This document shows, piece after piece, positions 41,069-50,284 of a DNA stretch of 64,000 nt; within the stretch, counting starts at the first letter, position 1; each line of letters begins with the position of its first letter. Origin of the DNA: Brevibacillus dissolubilis (GTDB lineage: Bacteria; Bacillota; Bacilli; Brevibacillales; Brevibacillaceae). The notes under the pieces were generated by a model. That model was not told where the DNA came from. It saw nothing but the letters and a program-made list of their open reading frames with translations, and ran no database searches. The stretch is from contig NZ_VCNA01000001.1 of NCBI RefSeq assembly GCF_006170445.1, positions 840,468-904,467 on the forward strand, read 5' to 3'. Position numbers and translations under genes: made by a program.

Positions 41069-42447
41069 TTACATATCCCTGATCTTATTCCACTTATCAC
41101 TCGACACCTTAGCTCCTCTGGTGGTGATCTTGCAATTATTACAACGTGGATATGGTTGTCCTGTTCTAACCCTTACCGTATAGACTTGGAGATTTTTCAT
41201 TTTCGCACCATCCAGCAATGCTTTGTTGCAAGCATTAAATTCGGCACAGTTTGATACTCTCCATTTCTCTTTACTTGGATTAGGCATTCGTTTTTGCATC
41301 TTAGGATGGATCTTGTCTGGTAGCTCGCCACTATCTGCATGATAAGCTTTAGCCGTTTTTCGGTCAACTGCGACGGAAGTAGCTGTCGGCTGTTTTTCCT
41401 TGGCAGCGTTTTTAATTCATTCGCCCGCTTCTTTGCCAAGGTTTCTGCTGTTTCAGCTGCGGCCTTTTTCGTGACAGTCGTTGCACCTTTTGTAGCAGCA
41501 GTTGCACCTCTGGCAGCAGCTCCAGCCCCAGTCGCAAAAGGTACAATGGTAGCAGCTACATCCAAAGCCAGATACCCTGCATTTTCCCAGGATGGGTTAG
41601 AAACCAATTGATATGTGTCATACGCTACAAAACCGATATCTGCGATGGTATCGATCACATTCCCTGTCGGATCAACATACCTCAAGGGATTGTTATGCGT
41701 ATAGGTATATCGATTCAACGTTAAAGGGTTATCTACCTGTCCCTTAACCGAATCCTCTGTAATTAATCTACCTACAGCAGGATCATAGTATCTCGCACGA
41801 AGATAATAGAAACCAGTTTCCTTATCATATGTCTCTCCAGCGTACAGGAATGGGTTCGACATGGTTTCCTTCGATTCCTCTACGTTCCCCCAGATATCGT
41901 ATTTATACGAATTGAGGACCGTCCCTGCGAAATCTTTGATAGTGATCACATCGCCATGTGTGTTGTAGTAATAGTAACCTGATTTGTCTGAAGTATAATC
42001 CTTACGCCAGATTAGATCCGTACCACCCCAAAGGTTTCGCGCTCTTACTCTGGAGCTTCCATCTAGTTCTTCGATAAGCTGACCATTTACGTAGACATAG
42101 TGAGTTTCATCTGTGATGGTTCCGGATGTTTTTTTACTGGCACGCATACCATCTGGGTAGTAGGTGTACGTGGCACTTTGACCTGTCTCACTAAATGATT
42201 TCAAACGATTGTTGACATCGTAGGTAAACGTTCCTGTTGCTTGTGCCAGTGTTGGCAAGCCACCGGCTAATTTCCGACTTCCGCGTAGGTCGTAGTAATA
42301 CGATTTAACCGATCCGGCATTCGAGATTTCTTCTTTGATACGGTCAACTTGGTCGTACACAAAGGTAGATTCCACGACGTTATTGCGGCGAACGGACTGG
42401 ATATTCCCAAAGCCGTCGTATTCATTTTCTTCCCAAAGCTGTCCTGT
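41069..42447 (-). pseudogene. Rhs C-terminal fragment with frameshifted YwqJ-like deaminase toxin tip
   Basis: From 42447 (a TAG lies immediately upstream) the frame encodes Rhs repeats (YDGFGNIQSV, FVYDQVDRI, TGTFTYDVNNRLKSF, YVYVNGQLIEE) and the Rhs core GFYYLRARYYDPAVGRLITEDS...LNRYTYTHNNPLRYVDPTGN, then an Ala-rich pre-toxin region. At about 41409-41417 (GAATTAAAAAC) one base appears lost; the next frame carries the true tip, KTAKAYHADSGELPDKIHPKMQKRMPNPSKEKWRVSNCAEFNACNKALL...PRCNNCKIT, ending at 41069. CAE and CxxC are the zinc-site motifs of YwqJ-like deaminases. The N-terminal bulk of an Rhs protein is missing. Confidence 0.8.
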
Positions 42448-43216
42448 CTACACTTCCACCCAAGCTGAGTGAGATGAGGTGGATATGATTTTGGATCGCC
42501 CATTCAATCCCTTGGATCACATAGGAATAACGCCCCTGTCCTCTTTGATCCAATACTTTTACGGCATAGAGGCTTGCACCTGAGGAAACACCTACGATGC
42601 CGATCTGATTGTTCTGGGCGGCGATCACACCGGCGACAGCGGTACCGTGACCATTGTCATCCTGATAGCTGGTGATCCCCTCTACCGTAGAAATTCCGCC
42701 TGCAATCTGCAGATCGGGGTGCGCCGAAATCCCTGTATCCAGTACAGCAATCCGGACGCCTTGTCCTGTCAGCTGTTGACCGAGCGCTGTTTCGACCCCG
42801 ATATCGCGTATGCCCCACGGGACGACCTGACTCGATGGCTCTGCTCCCGTCGAATTCGCGACCATGTCAGGAGCGCTGTTTTCAGCTATGGAGATCAGAG
42901 GATCTTCCTCGATGTACTCGACATTGGGATCGCTCTGGATTTGCTGCACTTCGGCCGCACTCAGTTCGGCGACGAGTATCGAGGGAGCAATCTGCTCTGA
43001 CTCCACCTCCAGATCATTTGCAGGTACAACTTCATTGAGCATTCGTTGGCCTGCTTTGTTCTGAATCGCTTTCGGAATGGAAGTTGATCCATCCTTCAAG
43101 CCGATTAAATACCGCTTTTCCAATTCTTCTGCATGGACTGGCTTTGGTATCGACCAAAAGAATAACTGGTAGACCAGCAGAAAGACAGAAAATAACGCGA
43201 AGCATTTCCTGTACAT
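42422..43216 (-). pseudogene. Truncated subtilisin-like (S8) serine protease
   Basis: From the ATG at 43216 (a GTG at 43225 is an alternative): signal peptide (ends PVHA), an I9-like propeptide (YLIGLKDG...VAELSAAEVQQIQSDPNVEYIEED), then the S8 domain with catalytic Asp (IAVLDTGIS) and His (NGHGTAVAGVIAA). The sequence stops at LISLSLGGSVDRTALGRK, before the oxyanion Asn and the catalytic Ser (GTSMA), so it cannot be active. The break coincides with the start of the Rhs fragment in another frame. Probably both are ends of one large S8-Rhs-toxin protein joined by an internal deletion. Confidence 0.82.
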
Positions 43217-43354
43217 TTGTACCACTTCACACCTTTCCCTATATATGTAATAGGATATTTTTACCAGATTTAGTATAGCTGAATAGACTTGTTTTTCAAT
43301 CATATTTTTCATAATATTAATATTTTCTTTTATATTTTCAATTTACTAAAATAA

Positions 43355-43402
43355 AAAAATCTCTGCCGGTTACGATTCGATAACCACCACAGAGATTTTT
43401 TA
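43355..43402. terminator. Terminator of the YheC/D-like gene
   Basis: AAAAAATCTCTG pairs with CAGAGATTTTTT around an inner GGTTA/TAACC helix; T tracts on both strands. Confidence 0.88.
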
Positions 43403-43421
43403 CCATTTGACTCCCATTTCT

Positions 43422-44516
43422 TCACGAAGTCCGTATCTTCTTATGCAGCTCAATCAAATACAACGCATACTGCAGTGGCCGCCTGATCGACTGCTGGTAC
43501 TTCAGCTTTTGCCCCATCTGCTTAAAAATCTCCCGTCCCGGCTTCGGATTGATCTCGATCAGCCAGACGCGTCCATCCGTGTCGATCCCGATATCAAGCC
43601 CAAGCTCCATCATCCGTCCATAATGATTCTCCACCGTCACCGCAGTCTGATGAGCCAGCTCGTGACATTCGGAGAGGATCGCATGTGTCCGCTGCACGCC
43701 GAAGCGTGGGGTGAGGAACTCCTTAGCTGGTATCGCTTTACCGCCGCCGTGCAGGTTGGACGTGGCACTCTCCCTGCCACCGACGCGTACGCCCAAGCCG
43801 GTGACGCTCCACTGGCCCAGCTCGTTTTTCTGGATCAAAAGGCGCATATCGACGGCCCGGCCAGGTACGAGATTGAGATCAAGACCTTGCTGGATGACGA
43901 ATTTTTCGCGTTTTTTCCAATTCTCCACCCAGTCGCGCAGGGTGCTGTAGGTTCGGGTCGTGCCCCGTTTTCTCGCACGTTGTTTGTCGCGTCCAAGCAG
44001 GTGATAGGCGCCCGCTCTGCGCTCGATCTTGAGGATGCCGCGTCCGCCTGTGCCGTTGATCGGTTTGGCGTACAGCACCGGATAGGCTTTGGTCATCTCG
44101 CGGAGCTTGGGACGGCTGTACTCCCATGTCTCGGGCAGCCAGCGGTGCATCCGCTCATCCTGATATAGTACGCGATGAACCGCCCATTTGTTAGCCAGAC
44201 GGTTGTTGGTATAGAGAGATGTATCGTTTTGGCGATGGGCCACGTAGTCTTTGAATGCCTGATTGGGCGAGTAGCGGTACCGGTCGATCACCGCATCGGG
44301 TCTGGGATAAATCCGGCTCACCCAGCCCTTGCCCCCCGCCGGTGCTGGCGTAAACCCTCGCACTCGCTTGTGATCGGGGAACACGTCGGCTGGAGAAAAC
44401 AAAAACACCGTCGCTCCCAGCTCCTCCCCCTCTTTGCACAGCTGGCGAAAATATCCCGGCTCCGCGAAGGAATTCCCTTCCCGCCACGTTAAGATGCCGA
44501 TGATGGGCTTTTTCAT
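43422..44516 (-). CDS. YheC/YheD-family ATP-grasp protein (spore-associated)
   Basis: 364 residues. IIGILTWREGNSFAEPGYFRQLCKEGEELGATVFLFSPADV at the N-terminus and an ATP-grasp C-terminal part: YAKPINGTGGRGILKIERR (glycine-rich ATP loop), FVIQQGLDLN, VDMRLLIQKN, then LGLDIGIDTDGRVWLIEINPKPGR with the metal-binding E-x-NPKPG. B. subtilis YheC/YheD are reported on the endospore coat; the ligase reaction is unknown. The ATG at 44516 follows a weak site. Monocistronic, beside the germination genes. Confidence 0.9.
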   Translation of the reverse strand: MKKPIIGILTWREGNSFAEPGYFRQLCKEGEELGATVFLFSPADVFPDHKRVRGFTPAPAGGKGWVSRIYPRPDAVIDRYRYSPNQAFKDYVAHRQNDTSLYTNNRLANKWAVHRVLYQDERMHRWLPETWEYSRPKLREMTKAYPVLYAKPINGTGGRGILKIERRAGAYHLLGRDKQRARKRGTTRTYSTLRDWVENWKKREKFVIQQGLDLNLVPGRAVDMRLLIQKNELGQWSVTGLGVRVGGRESATSNLHGGGKAIPAKEFLTPRFGVQRTHAILSECHELAHQTAVTVENHYGRMMELGLDIGIDTDGRVWLIEINPKPGREIFKQMGQKLKYQQSIRRPLQYALYLIELHKKIRTS

Positions 44517-44698
44517 GAGGAAACACCCTTTCTGCCCGGTCTTACACTTGACAGTCTATTCGCCGCAAAGATGGGACGTGCGCCCAGAAAAAAAGGAGCA
44601 GCAGAAGCCGCTCCCAAACACTTCAATTCTATCTACTTCCAAATTCCATCCGGACACTGATTCCGCGTCCGCCCGCCCTCTGATCGGTTTCCGTCTGC

Positions 44699-45718
44699 CT
44701 AGTCTCCTCCCCCACCACAGCTGCTGCAGCTGGAGCCGGAATCACTGCTGCCGTCAGAAGAGTCGCACGAATCATGGGAGCTGTTGCCAGATACATAGCC
44801 CCCACAGTTGGACGCCGAGCTGGAATCTGCCTGTTTAGCCCGATCCAGCAGCATCATGTGCTCCGCGTAATCGTCCTGCGCATACAGCGACAGATAGACC
44901 GAGCTTGTGGCAAGCATCAGGGGAAGATCATCTTCCCACTGTCGACGGCGAACCCGATCCGCCATGTGGTTCACGTATTCTTTGACAGAGGTCTCACGCA
45001 TCTCCTGATCGGCCCGCTTGATCTGATTCTGGAGCGTCTCAATCAGATGCTGCACCCCCTTCGCCACATCTGGATAACGGGTAACCGCCTGACTGTTAAA
45101 GTACTTCTCGATCAATTCACTCACGGTTTTATTGCGGAAGTCCTGCAGAAGCCGCGGATCAAGCGGATTCTGGAAAAAGCCTCTATACATATGACGACTC
45201 GGCGGTGTGCCGGTGAATACCTGATGATAGACCCAGTCGAACCAAGCCCGCTCATGCGGCATCGAGACCGTCTCTGTGTGTGGGGCATGATGGATAAACT
45301 GACCTGCGACATGATCACAGATCGTGCTGTACTCGCGGGTGAACATCAGCATCTCGTGCCAGACATCGTCCACCTTGGTACTAAACATGGGGACTTGCTT
45401 TAGGACAGCGGTCAGCATCAGATAGCGCTTCAGCTCGAACAATCGCCACATAAACTCTGCATCCTTCATCTTCGGATGCGTCTGCATCACCCGGTACTTG
45501 AGTCGGGCGGTAAAATCAGCGTCAAAGGAAGCCTCCAGCCTATCTACCGTCAGCAATAGCTTGGATGCTTTTCGAAGCCCCAGATCTTTTGGGGTCTCAG
45601 GATACTTTTCATAAATCCGGTTTGGGTTGAACCATTTGGGTGCGTTGATTCCGATAATAACTGCGATGATGACGATAGCGGCAATGATAAAACCTAACAT
45701 AACATCGCCCCCCGGCAT
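44699..45718 (-). CDS. GRDP-like membrane-anchored protein with Cys/Gly tail
   Basis: 339 residues. N-terminal transmembrane helix (LGFIIAAIVIIAVIIGINA). The middle has MFSTKVDDVWHEMLMFTREYSTICDHVAGQFIHHAPH, which resembles the D-x2-WH-x3-L...Y-x2-C...G-x2-IHH motif of the glycine-rich-domain-protein (GRDP/PF07173) family. The C-terminus is a Ser/Cys/Gly-rich string ending SGSSCSSCGGGGD, as found in several bacterial TM proteins with SxSSCxSCGGGG ends. Function unknown. The start is uncertain: ATG 45718 has AAAGGA close by, 45700 and 45736 are alternatives. Confidence 0.7.
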   Translation of the reverse strand: MPGGDVMLGFIIAAIVIIAVIIGINAPKWFNPNRIYEKYPETPKDLGLRKASKLLLTVDRLEASFDADFTARLKYRVMQTHPKMKDAEFMWRLFELKRYLMLTAVLKQVPMFSTKVDDVWHEMLMFTREYSTICDHVAGQFIHHAPHTETVSMPHERAWFDWVYHQVFTGTPPSRHMYRGFFQNPLDPRLLQDFRNKTVSELIEKYFNSQAVTRYPDVAKGVQHLIETLQNQIKRADQEMRETSVKEYVNHMADRVRRRQWEDDLPLMLATSSVYLSLYAQDDYAEHMMLLDRAKQADSSSASNCGGYVSGNSSHDSCDSSDGSSDSGSSCSSCGGGGD

Positions 45719-45793
45719 ATGATCCTTTTCTTTCATTTTAACTGAAAAAAAGGAAAAATGTTCAGAGGGCTTTGTTTTGTTTTTGTAAAGATT

Positions 45794-46879
45794 TTATGTT
45801 TTTTCCAATGCGCCTGATTCGAGCTGGTGACGTTTGGGACGGAGGAACAGGTACAGCATGATCGGGACCAATATCTGTACGGTCAAGGCATACATCGGCC
45901 ACTCGCGGTTGAATTTGAACAGCTGAATCGCGTCACTGAAAAACCAGAACGAACAGACAAAGGTCAGGTACCCCAGCGGTGTGACGATAAAATCAACCGT
46001 AAACTGTGGAAACATCCGCTTGATCCCATACGAGACGATGTAGAGGCTGTACGCTACCTTGGTCAGCATGGTCGGCAGCCAGACCCCGATCATCGGAAGT
46101 TCAAAGCGGTCTAAAAAGTCGGTTACCCGCAGTTGCCGGACGGTTTCATAGGTGGGATACATCAGCCTTGGCACGATTTGACCACCTAAGATCAACAGCG
46201 AGCACATCCCTATGATTATCAAAAGAACGGTTGACAACAGCAGAGCACGGACGCCCAACCGAAACGGCAGGGTACGGTTCGAAAAGATTAGGGCCATCCC
46301 AAGCACCTCGCCAAAGTACGGCAAGTTATACCAGGTAGCAATCCCAATCCCTTGCCAGTCATATTCATTGTATGGCATGAGAAAGGAATAATCGAAATCT
46401 TTGATTAGGAGTACAGGAATCAATAAGATGACAATCACCAACGCAGGGGCAAAAAACTCTGTCATCCGCCCCAAAATCTCTACACCCCCACGGGCAATCA
46501 TCACAATAGTCAACACCGTAAGTGAACCTGTCACCCAAAGAGGGGTCTGCGGCAGCAATGTCACATTAAAAAAATCAATGATTAATCGAACGTCTCTGGT
46601 TAGAATCATGAAATAGAGCAGGACAAATGAGCCGATTACAAATTTGCCCCAGAACGGATAGCGGCTCGACATCACCTGAAACAAATCTTGATCAGGAAAT
46701 CGGGCGAGCACCCTGCACAGGAGCCAGAAGATAAACAGGATGATCAGGCAACAGAGGATCGGAGGGAGCCAGACTTGTTGCTTAGCGTATTGGGTCGTGG
46801 GAGCCGGCAAGGAAATCAGTGTCGAATTGATGACATACATCGCCCCGATCAAGACGATTTGATGGTTGGAGATTCTCAT
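45794..46879 (-). CDS. Spore germination receptor permease subunit (GerAB/GerKB family)
   Basis: 361 residues, ten membrane helices, APC-superfamily fold (MRISNHQIVLIGAMYVINSTLISLPAPTTQ...). The B subunit binds the germinant in the inner spore membrane. AGGAGG, 6 nt before the ATG at 46879, overlaps the TAG stop of the preceding small gene. Last gene of the A-C-small-B operon. Which germinant is recognised cannot be told. Confidence 0.92.
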   Translation of the reverse strand: MRISNHQIVLIGAMYVINSTLISLPAPTTQYAKQQVWLPPILCCLIILFIFWLLCRVLARFPDQDLFQVMSSRYPFWGKFVIGSFVLLYFMILTRDVRLIIDFFNVTLLPQTPLWVTGSLTVLTIVMIARGGVEILGRMTEFFAPALVIVILLIPVLLIKDFDYSFLMPYNEYDWQGIGIATWYNLPYFGEVLGMALIFSNRTLPFRLGVRALLLSTVLLIIIGMCSLLILGGQIVPRLMYPTYETVRQLRVTDFLDRFELPMIGVWLPTMLTKVAYSLYIVSYGIKRMFPQFTVDFIVTPLGYLTFVCSFWFFSDAIQLFKFNREWPMYALTVQILVPIMLYLFLRPKRHQLESGALEKT

Positions 46880-46889
46880 GGGTTCCCTC

Positions 46890-47117
46890 CTAATCGTCCT
46901 CTCTGAATGGAATGAGGGGATCAACGAGATTCTCCATCCCTACCGTCATATACCAGACATGTTCCGCAGTTCTGGTATAGACCCAGATGGCACTGCTGAG
47001 CAAAAGGATAACATAGGTCGCATAGCGGACGGGGCGGCCCAGCTCTTGCAATTGCTTTCGCTGAAAAAACAAAATGAGCAATGAAATAAAGAGCGCACTT
47101 ACCATCGAGGCAATCAT
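46890..47117 (-). CDS. Small two-helix membrane protein inside the germinant receptor operon
   Basis: 75 residues: a short N-terminal helix (IASMVSALFISLLILFF), a basic loop (QRKQLQELGRPVR) and a second helix (YATYVILLLSSAIWVYT), with a C-terminus facing out. Its ATG overlaps the gerC-type stop as ATGA, and its own stop forms part of the ribosome binding site of the B gene, so it is tightly coupled to both. Compatible with the GerD/GerVB-like small 'D subunit' (2-TM) proteins described in some ger operons; here it lies between C and B. Confidence 0.8.
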   Translation of the reverse strand: MIASMVSALFISLLILFFQRKQLQELGRPVRYATYVILLLSSAIWVYTRTAEHVWYMTVGMENLVDPLIPFREDD

Positions 47118-48304
47118 TTTTGGATGTTTCGATCCCTTCTGCCAAACGGCTTGATTAATGCACCTGAATGTTCAATATGGGTATGGACTTCAACCATCAC
47201 TTTCACTTTTGGATACATTTCGTCCCAACGACCGGAAAATCTTTTCCATTCTTTAGGAAGTTGATTATAGATTGTTTTCCCAAACCCAATCGCGTCTGAA
47301 TTGTACTTTCGTTGTAATTTCCGGATACCTGATTCCACTGTGGATTTGATGGTTTGAGCTAACACTTTTTCCATATTATGGAGGTTGTGTTTCCTGCCCA
47401 GTTCCAGGTTGGATTCATTTTCAATGATCGTCCCGCTCGCCCGTATTTGGATCTTCATCGTGATCTGATCACCTTGGATGACAGGTTGGTGCTTCACGGA
47501 AATGAATGGAAACACAGCAGTGATCTTACCCTTGGCTCCCGGGGCCATGATCGTGATCTCCGGACGGGTGGCTTCCCCCATCCCCAATAGAACCCCTTTC
47601 GCTTCTTTTCCAGACAGTAAGCCGGTTAACTTGTCCTGATGAAAGACAGCAAGTCCATCCAGCTCGATGGTAGACTTTCCTCCCTTTTCACCAGGTCCGG
47701 GAATGGATTTTTTGAGGGAGACGATCGGCAGTACCAAGTCGATCCCATCTGAAAGTATCAGATTAACGACATGCTTAATCGTCCGGGGGTTTTTCATCGA
47801 ATTGACTGCGAGCTCTCGGATCATCTCTGCCGGGAACTTCTCAATCGGTGCATCCGCATTCAGGATACGGTATCCAGGTCCCTTGGAAATCACGACAAAA
47901 GCGGTCATGCGGTTCTGAGGGATGCGACCCAGAACATCCATGATAGGCTCTATTCCATCTCTGGCTAGCCCTTCCCCAATCATAAAGGTACGGCGATGGG
48001 CGTAATAGAGAAAACGGGAGACGCTTTTTTGCTGCTCGAGACTAGATTCCCGGATGGTCTCGGCAAAATCCGAAGCATTAAACCACGGCTTGTTGCCGCT
48101 CGTCCCACCCCCTCCCCCCTGACTGCCGACCCCGCCCAGTTGGCCAGGCAGTGCGATTTGGAGTGTCGTACGGTATTTGTCTTTCTCCTTGTCCGCTGCT
48201 GATCCAACGACGAAGGCGACATCGTTGACCTCTCGGCGGTCCCAGCAACCTGTCAGTAGGCAGGCAGCAAGAGTGATCCAACAAGCAACCCTACGTTTTG
48301 GCAC
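47114..48304 (-). CDS. Spore germination receptor lipoprotein subunit (GerAC/GerKC family)
   Basis: 396 residues. Lipobox LTGC with Cys20, then WDRREVNDVAFVVGSAADKE, the conserved start of GerC proteins (CWDxxEhxxxA), and ALPGQLG...; all three GerC domains appear present. It begins at GTG, 11 nt behind GGAGG that lies in the end of the A gene. The lipoprotein is needed for receptor function at the inner spore membrane. Confidence 0.92.
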   Translation of the reverse strand: MPKRRVACWITLAACLLTGCWDRREVNDVAFVVGSAADKEKDKYRTTLQIALPGQLGGVGSQGGGGGTSGNKPWFNASDFAETIRESSLEQQKSVSRFLYYAHRRTFMIGEGLARDGIEPIMDVLGRIPQNRMTAFVVISKGPGYRILNADAPIEKFPAEMIRELAVNSMKNPRTIKHVVNLILSDGIDLVLPIVSLKKSIPGPGEKGGKSTIELDGLAVFHQDKLTGLLSGKEAKGVLLGMGEATRPEITIMAPGAKGKITAVFPFISVKHQPVIQGDQITMKIQIRASGTIIENESNLELGRKHNLHNMEKVLAQTIKSTVESGIRKLQRKYNSDAIGFGKTIYNQLPKEWKRFSGRWDEMYPKVKVMVEVHTHIEHSGALIKPFGRRDRNIQK

Positions 48305-48310
48305 GGTTGA

Positions 48311-49927
48311 CTACTCCTCCTGTTGATTCTGAGTGGGATGGGCCTGCAATTCGACGCGGCGGCGGTTCTGCTTGTTAAAGGTAATCGGACGGTATTTCAT
48401 ATTCCACCAAGGGGCACGGACGAACAGATCCTTCATCATGTTCTTCTGATACGGTGAAATACCAGACAGATACGGCACTCCAAACGAGCGGAGATGGCAC
48501 AGATGCAGCACAATCCACACCATACCGATGACGATCCCAAACAACCCCAGCGCAGCCGCCAAAAACATCAACGGAAAGCGCAAAACTCGAATCGCGATCG
48601 CAAAGTTATACTTCGGGATGGTAAAGGAAGCAATCCCCGTAATCGAGACGATGATCACCATCGGCGCAGACACAATCCCCGCCTGTACCGCCGCCTGCCC
48701 GATGACCAGCGCACCGAGGATCGAGACGGCCTGTCCGATTGTCCGGGGTAAGCGAATCCCCGCTTCCCGCAGCGCCTCAAAGACGATCTCCATGATCATC
48801 GCTTCGACAATCGCTGGGAAAGGGATCGATTCCCGTGAAGCCGCCAGACTCAGTACCAGCGTCGTCGGCAGCATATCCTGGTGGTACGTCGAGATCGCAA
48901 TATACATCGCAGGGGTCAACAAGGCAATCGCAGCAAAAATAAACCGCAGCCATCGCAATGTCGTCCCGATGAGAAATCGTTCGTAGTAATCCTCGGTGGC
49001 CTGTATCATCTGCCAGACCGTCACGGGAGCCGTCAGCACAAAAGGTGTGCCATCCACAAAAATAGCAAACTTCCCTTCCAGCAGTTGACCTGCCACGGTA
49101 TCAGGGCGCTCGGTATATTGGAACTGCGGAAACGGTGAAAACGGCTGCTCCTCCATTAATTCTTCCAGATAGCCCGTCTCCAGCACCCCGTCTATTTTAA
49201 TCGCCTTTAGGCGTTTCTCGGCCTCCTCGATCACGCCTGGGTCAGCGATTCCTTCCAGATAAGCGAGTACGACATTGGTTCTCGTCTCCTCCCCGATGAT
49301 GAACGGCTTGGTTTTTAACCGGGTGGATTTCAGGCGAAAACGCAGAAGTGCCGTGTTGGTCCGCAGATTTTCCACGAAGCCCTCACGCGGCCCGCGAATT
49401 ACCGTCTCACCCGACGGCTCTGCCACACTGCGCCGGGTACCCCCGATGACATTGAGCATCAGGCATTCTTCATAGCCTGTCACGAAGAGTGCCACATTCC
49501 CTGCCAGAACCCCGTCGACGATCTTTGGAATCCGTGTCATGCGGGTGAGCTGTGTCAGCGATACACGCTTCTCCTGCAGTGCCTCGGGACTGACATGATC
49601 AGGTATGGTCGTATACTCCAGCAGCAGGGGGATCAAGATGTTGTCATTGATATGATCTGAATTGACAATCCCGTCGACGAAAATGATCAACGCCTCTGTC
49701 TCGTCATTGATCACCAGTCGGCGGAACACGATATCTGAGCAATGGTCAAATACCTCTTTGACTCTCTGCTCATTCTCATCCAGATCAGACGAGACAGGTG
49801 CGTCTTTTACATTGGCTGCATATTCATCTACGTTCACCTGACTCTGGTTCGTCTCCCGTAAATCCCGTCCCAGTTGTTTGGGGTTTCTTCTTTTCCGAAA
49901 AAAGCGGAGCATATCGATCTCTCTCAC
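48311..49927 (-). CDS. Spore germination receptor subunit A (GerAA/GerKA family)
   Basis: 538 residues. Soluble N-terminal domain (EQRVKEVFDHCSDIVFRRLVIN; GYEECLMLNVIGGTRRSVAEPSGETVIRGPREGFVENLRTNTALLRFRLKSTRLKTK, the hallmark GerA block), then five or so membrane helices and a polar C-tail (PTQNQQEE). First gene of the operon. GTG at 49927 or ATG at 49912 are both possible starts; the GTG has AGGAAGCAGGG in front. Expected under sigma-G in the forespore, but no convincing sigma-G promoter could be picked by eye. Confidence 0.93.
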   Translation of the reverse strand: MREIDMLRFFRKRRNPKQLGRDLRETNQSQVNVDEYAANVKDAPVSSDLDENEQRVKEVFDHCSDIVFRRLVINDETEALIIFVDGIVNSDHINDNILIPLLLEYTTIPDHVSPEALQEKRVSLTQLTRMTRIPKIVDGVLAGNVALFVTGYEECLMLNVIGGTRRSVAEPSGETVIRGPREGFVENLRTNTALLRFRLKSTRLKTKPFIIGEETRTNVVLAYLEGIADPGVIEEAEKRLKAIKIDGVLETGYLEELMEEQPFSPFPQFQYTERPDTVAGQLLEGKFAIFVDGTPFVLTAPVTVWQMIQATEDYYERFLIGTTLRWLRFIFAAIALLTPAMYIAISTYHQDMLPTTLVLSLAASRESIPFPAIVEAMIMEIVFEALREAGIRLPRTIGQAVSILGALVIGQAAVQAGIVSAPMVIIVSITGIASFTIPKYNFAIAIRVLRFPLMFLAAALGLFGIVIGMVWIVLHLCHLRSFGVPYLSGISPYQKNMMKDLFVRAPWWNMKYRPITFNKQNRRRVELQAHPTQNQQEE

Positions 49928-50056
49928 CCCTGCTTCCTGTTTACTGTATCCGATGTTTTATGTTTCCAATTCAGTTGGTAAGATATGCGTGTATAGGGGA
50001 GTGGCGGTAAATGAAGGGCAATTCTGAGAGAGAAGGAGCACGTTAACTGTCCAACC

Positions 50057-50096
50057 AAAAAAAGAGACCGTTGACGATTCGTCACGCTCCCTTTTT
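50057..50096 (-). terminator. Terminator after the damaged acetyltransferase
   Basis: Minus-strand GTGACG/CGTCAAC hairpin with outer GGGAG/CTC pairing and T7, ending the ugp-rluD transcript. Confidence 0.65.
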
Positions 50097-50102
50097 CTAG
50101 TA

Positions 50103-50284
50103 TTATTTATGTAAATAAAAGTAAATCAGGTTTTCTCTCATCTCAGCTTCCCGCCCAAAACCCAGCTTCTCCAGCAACCGAATAGACCGCAGTGATGGAA
50201 GACTTCAACTATATGATCCAGCGGGAGAATGCGGAGGGTAAGTCTCGGAGCTTCGAAGGTGGGATAGATCATAGGATTCGTCAT
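50103..50284 (-). pseudogene. GNAT acetyltransferase remnant with large internal deletion
   Basis: From the ATG at 50284 the frame reads MTNPMIYPTFEAPRLTLRILPLDHIVEVFHHC, a RimJ/RimL-type N-terminus (F-x2-xRLxLR-x6-D). In another frame, ending at 50103, it reads SLRSIRLLEKLGFGREAEMRENLIYFYLHK, the C-terminal S-xRLxEKLGF-x-x-E segment of the same family. The ~100-residue centre is gone and the parts join near 50190 out of frame. The ATG overlaps the rluD-like stop as ATGA, so the intact ancestor was coupled to that gene. Confidence 0.75.

Noticed and set aside
40580..43216. Insertion sequence or prophage remnant explaining the broken genes
   Set aside because: No transposase, integrase, phage gene or terminal inverted repeat was found; deletion and frameshift explain the pattern.
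49928..50056. Sigma-G promoter for the germinant receptor operon
   Set aside because: CATATCTTA resembles the -10 element but no matching -35 at the right distance could be defended.
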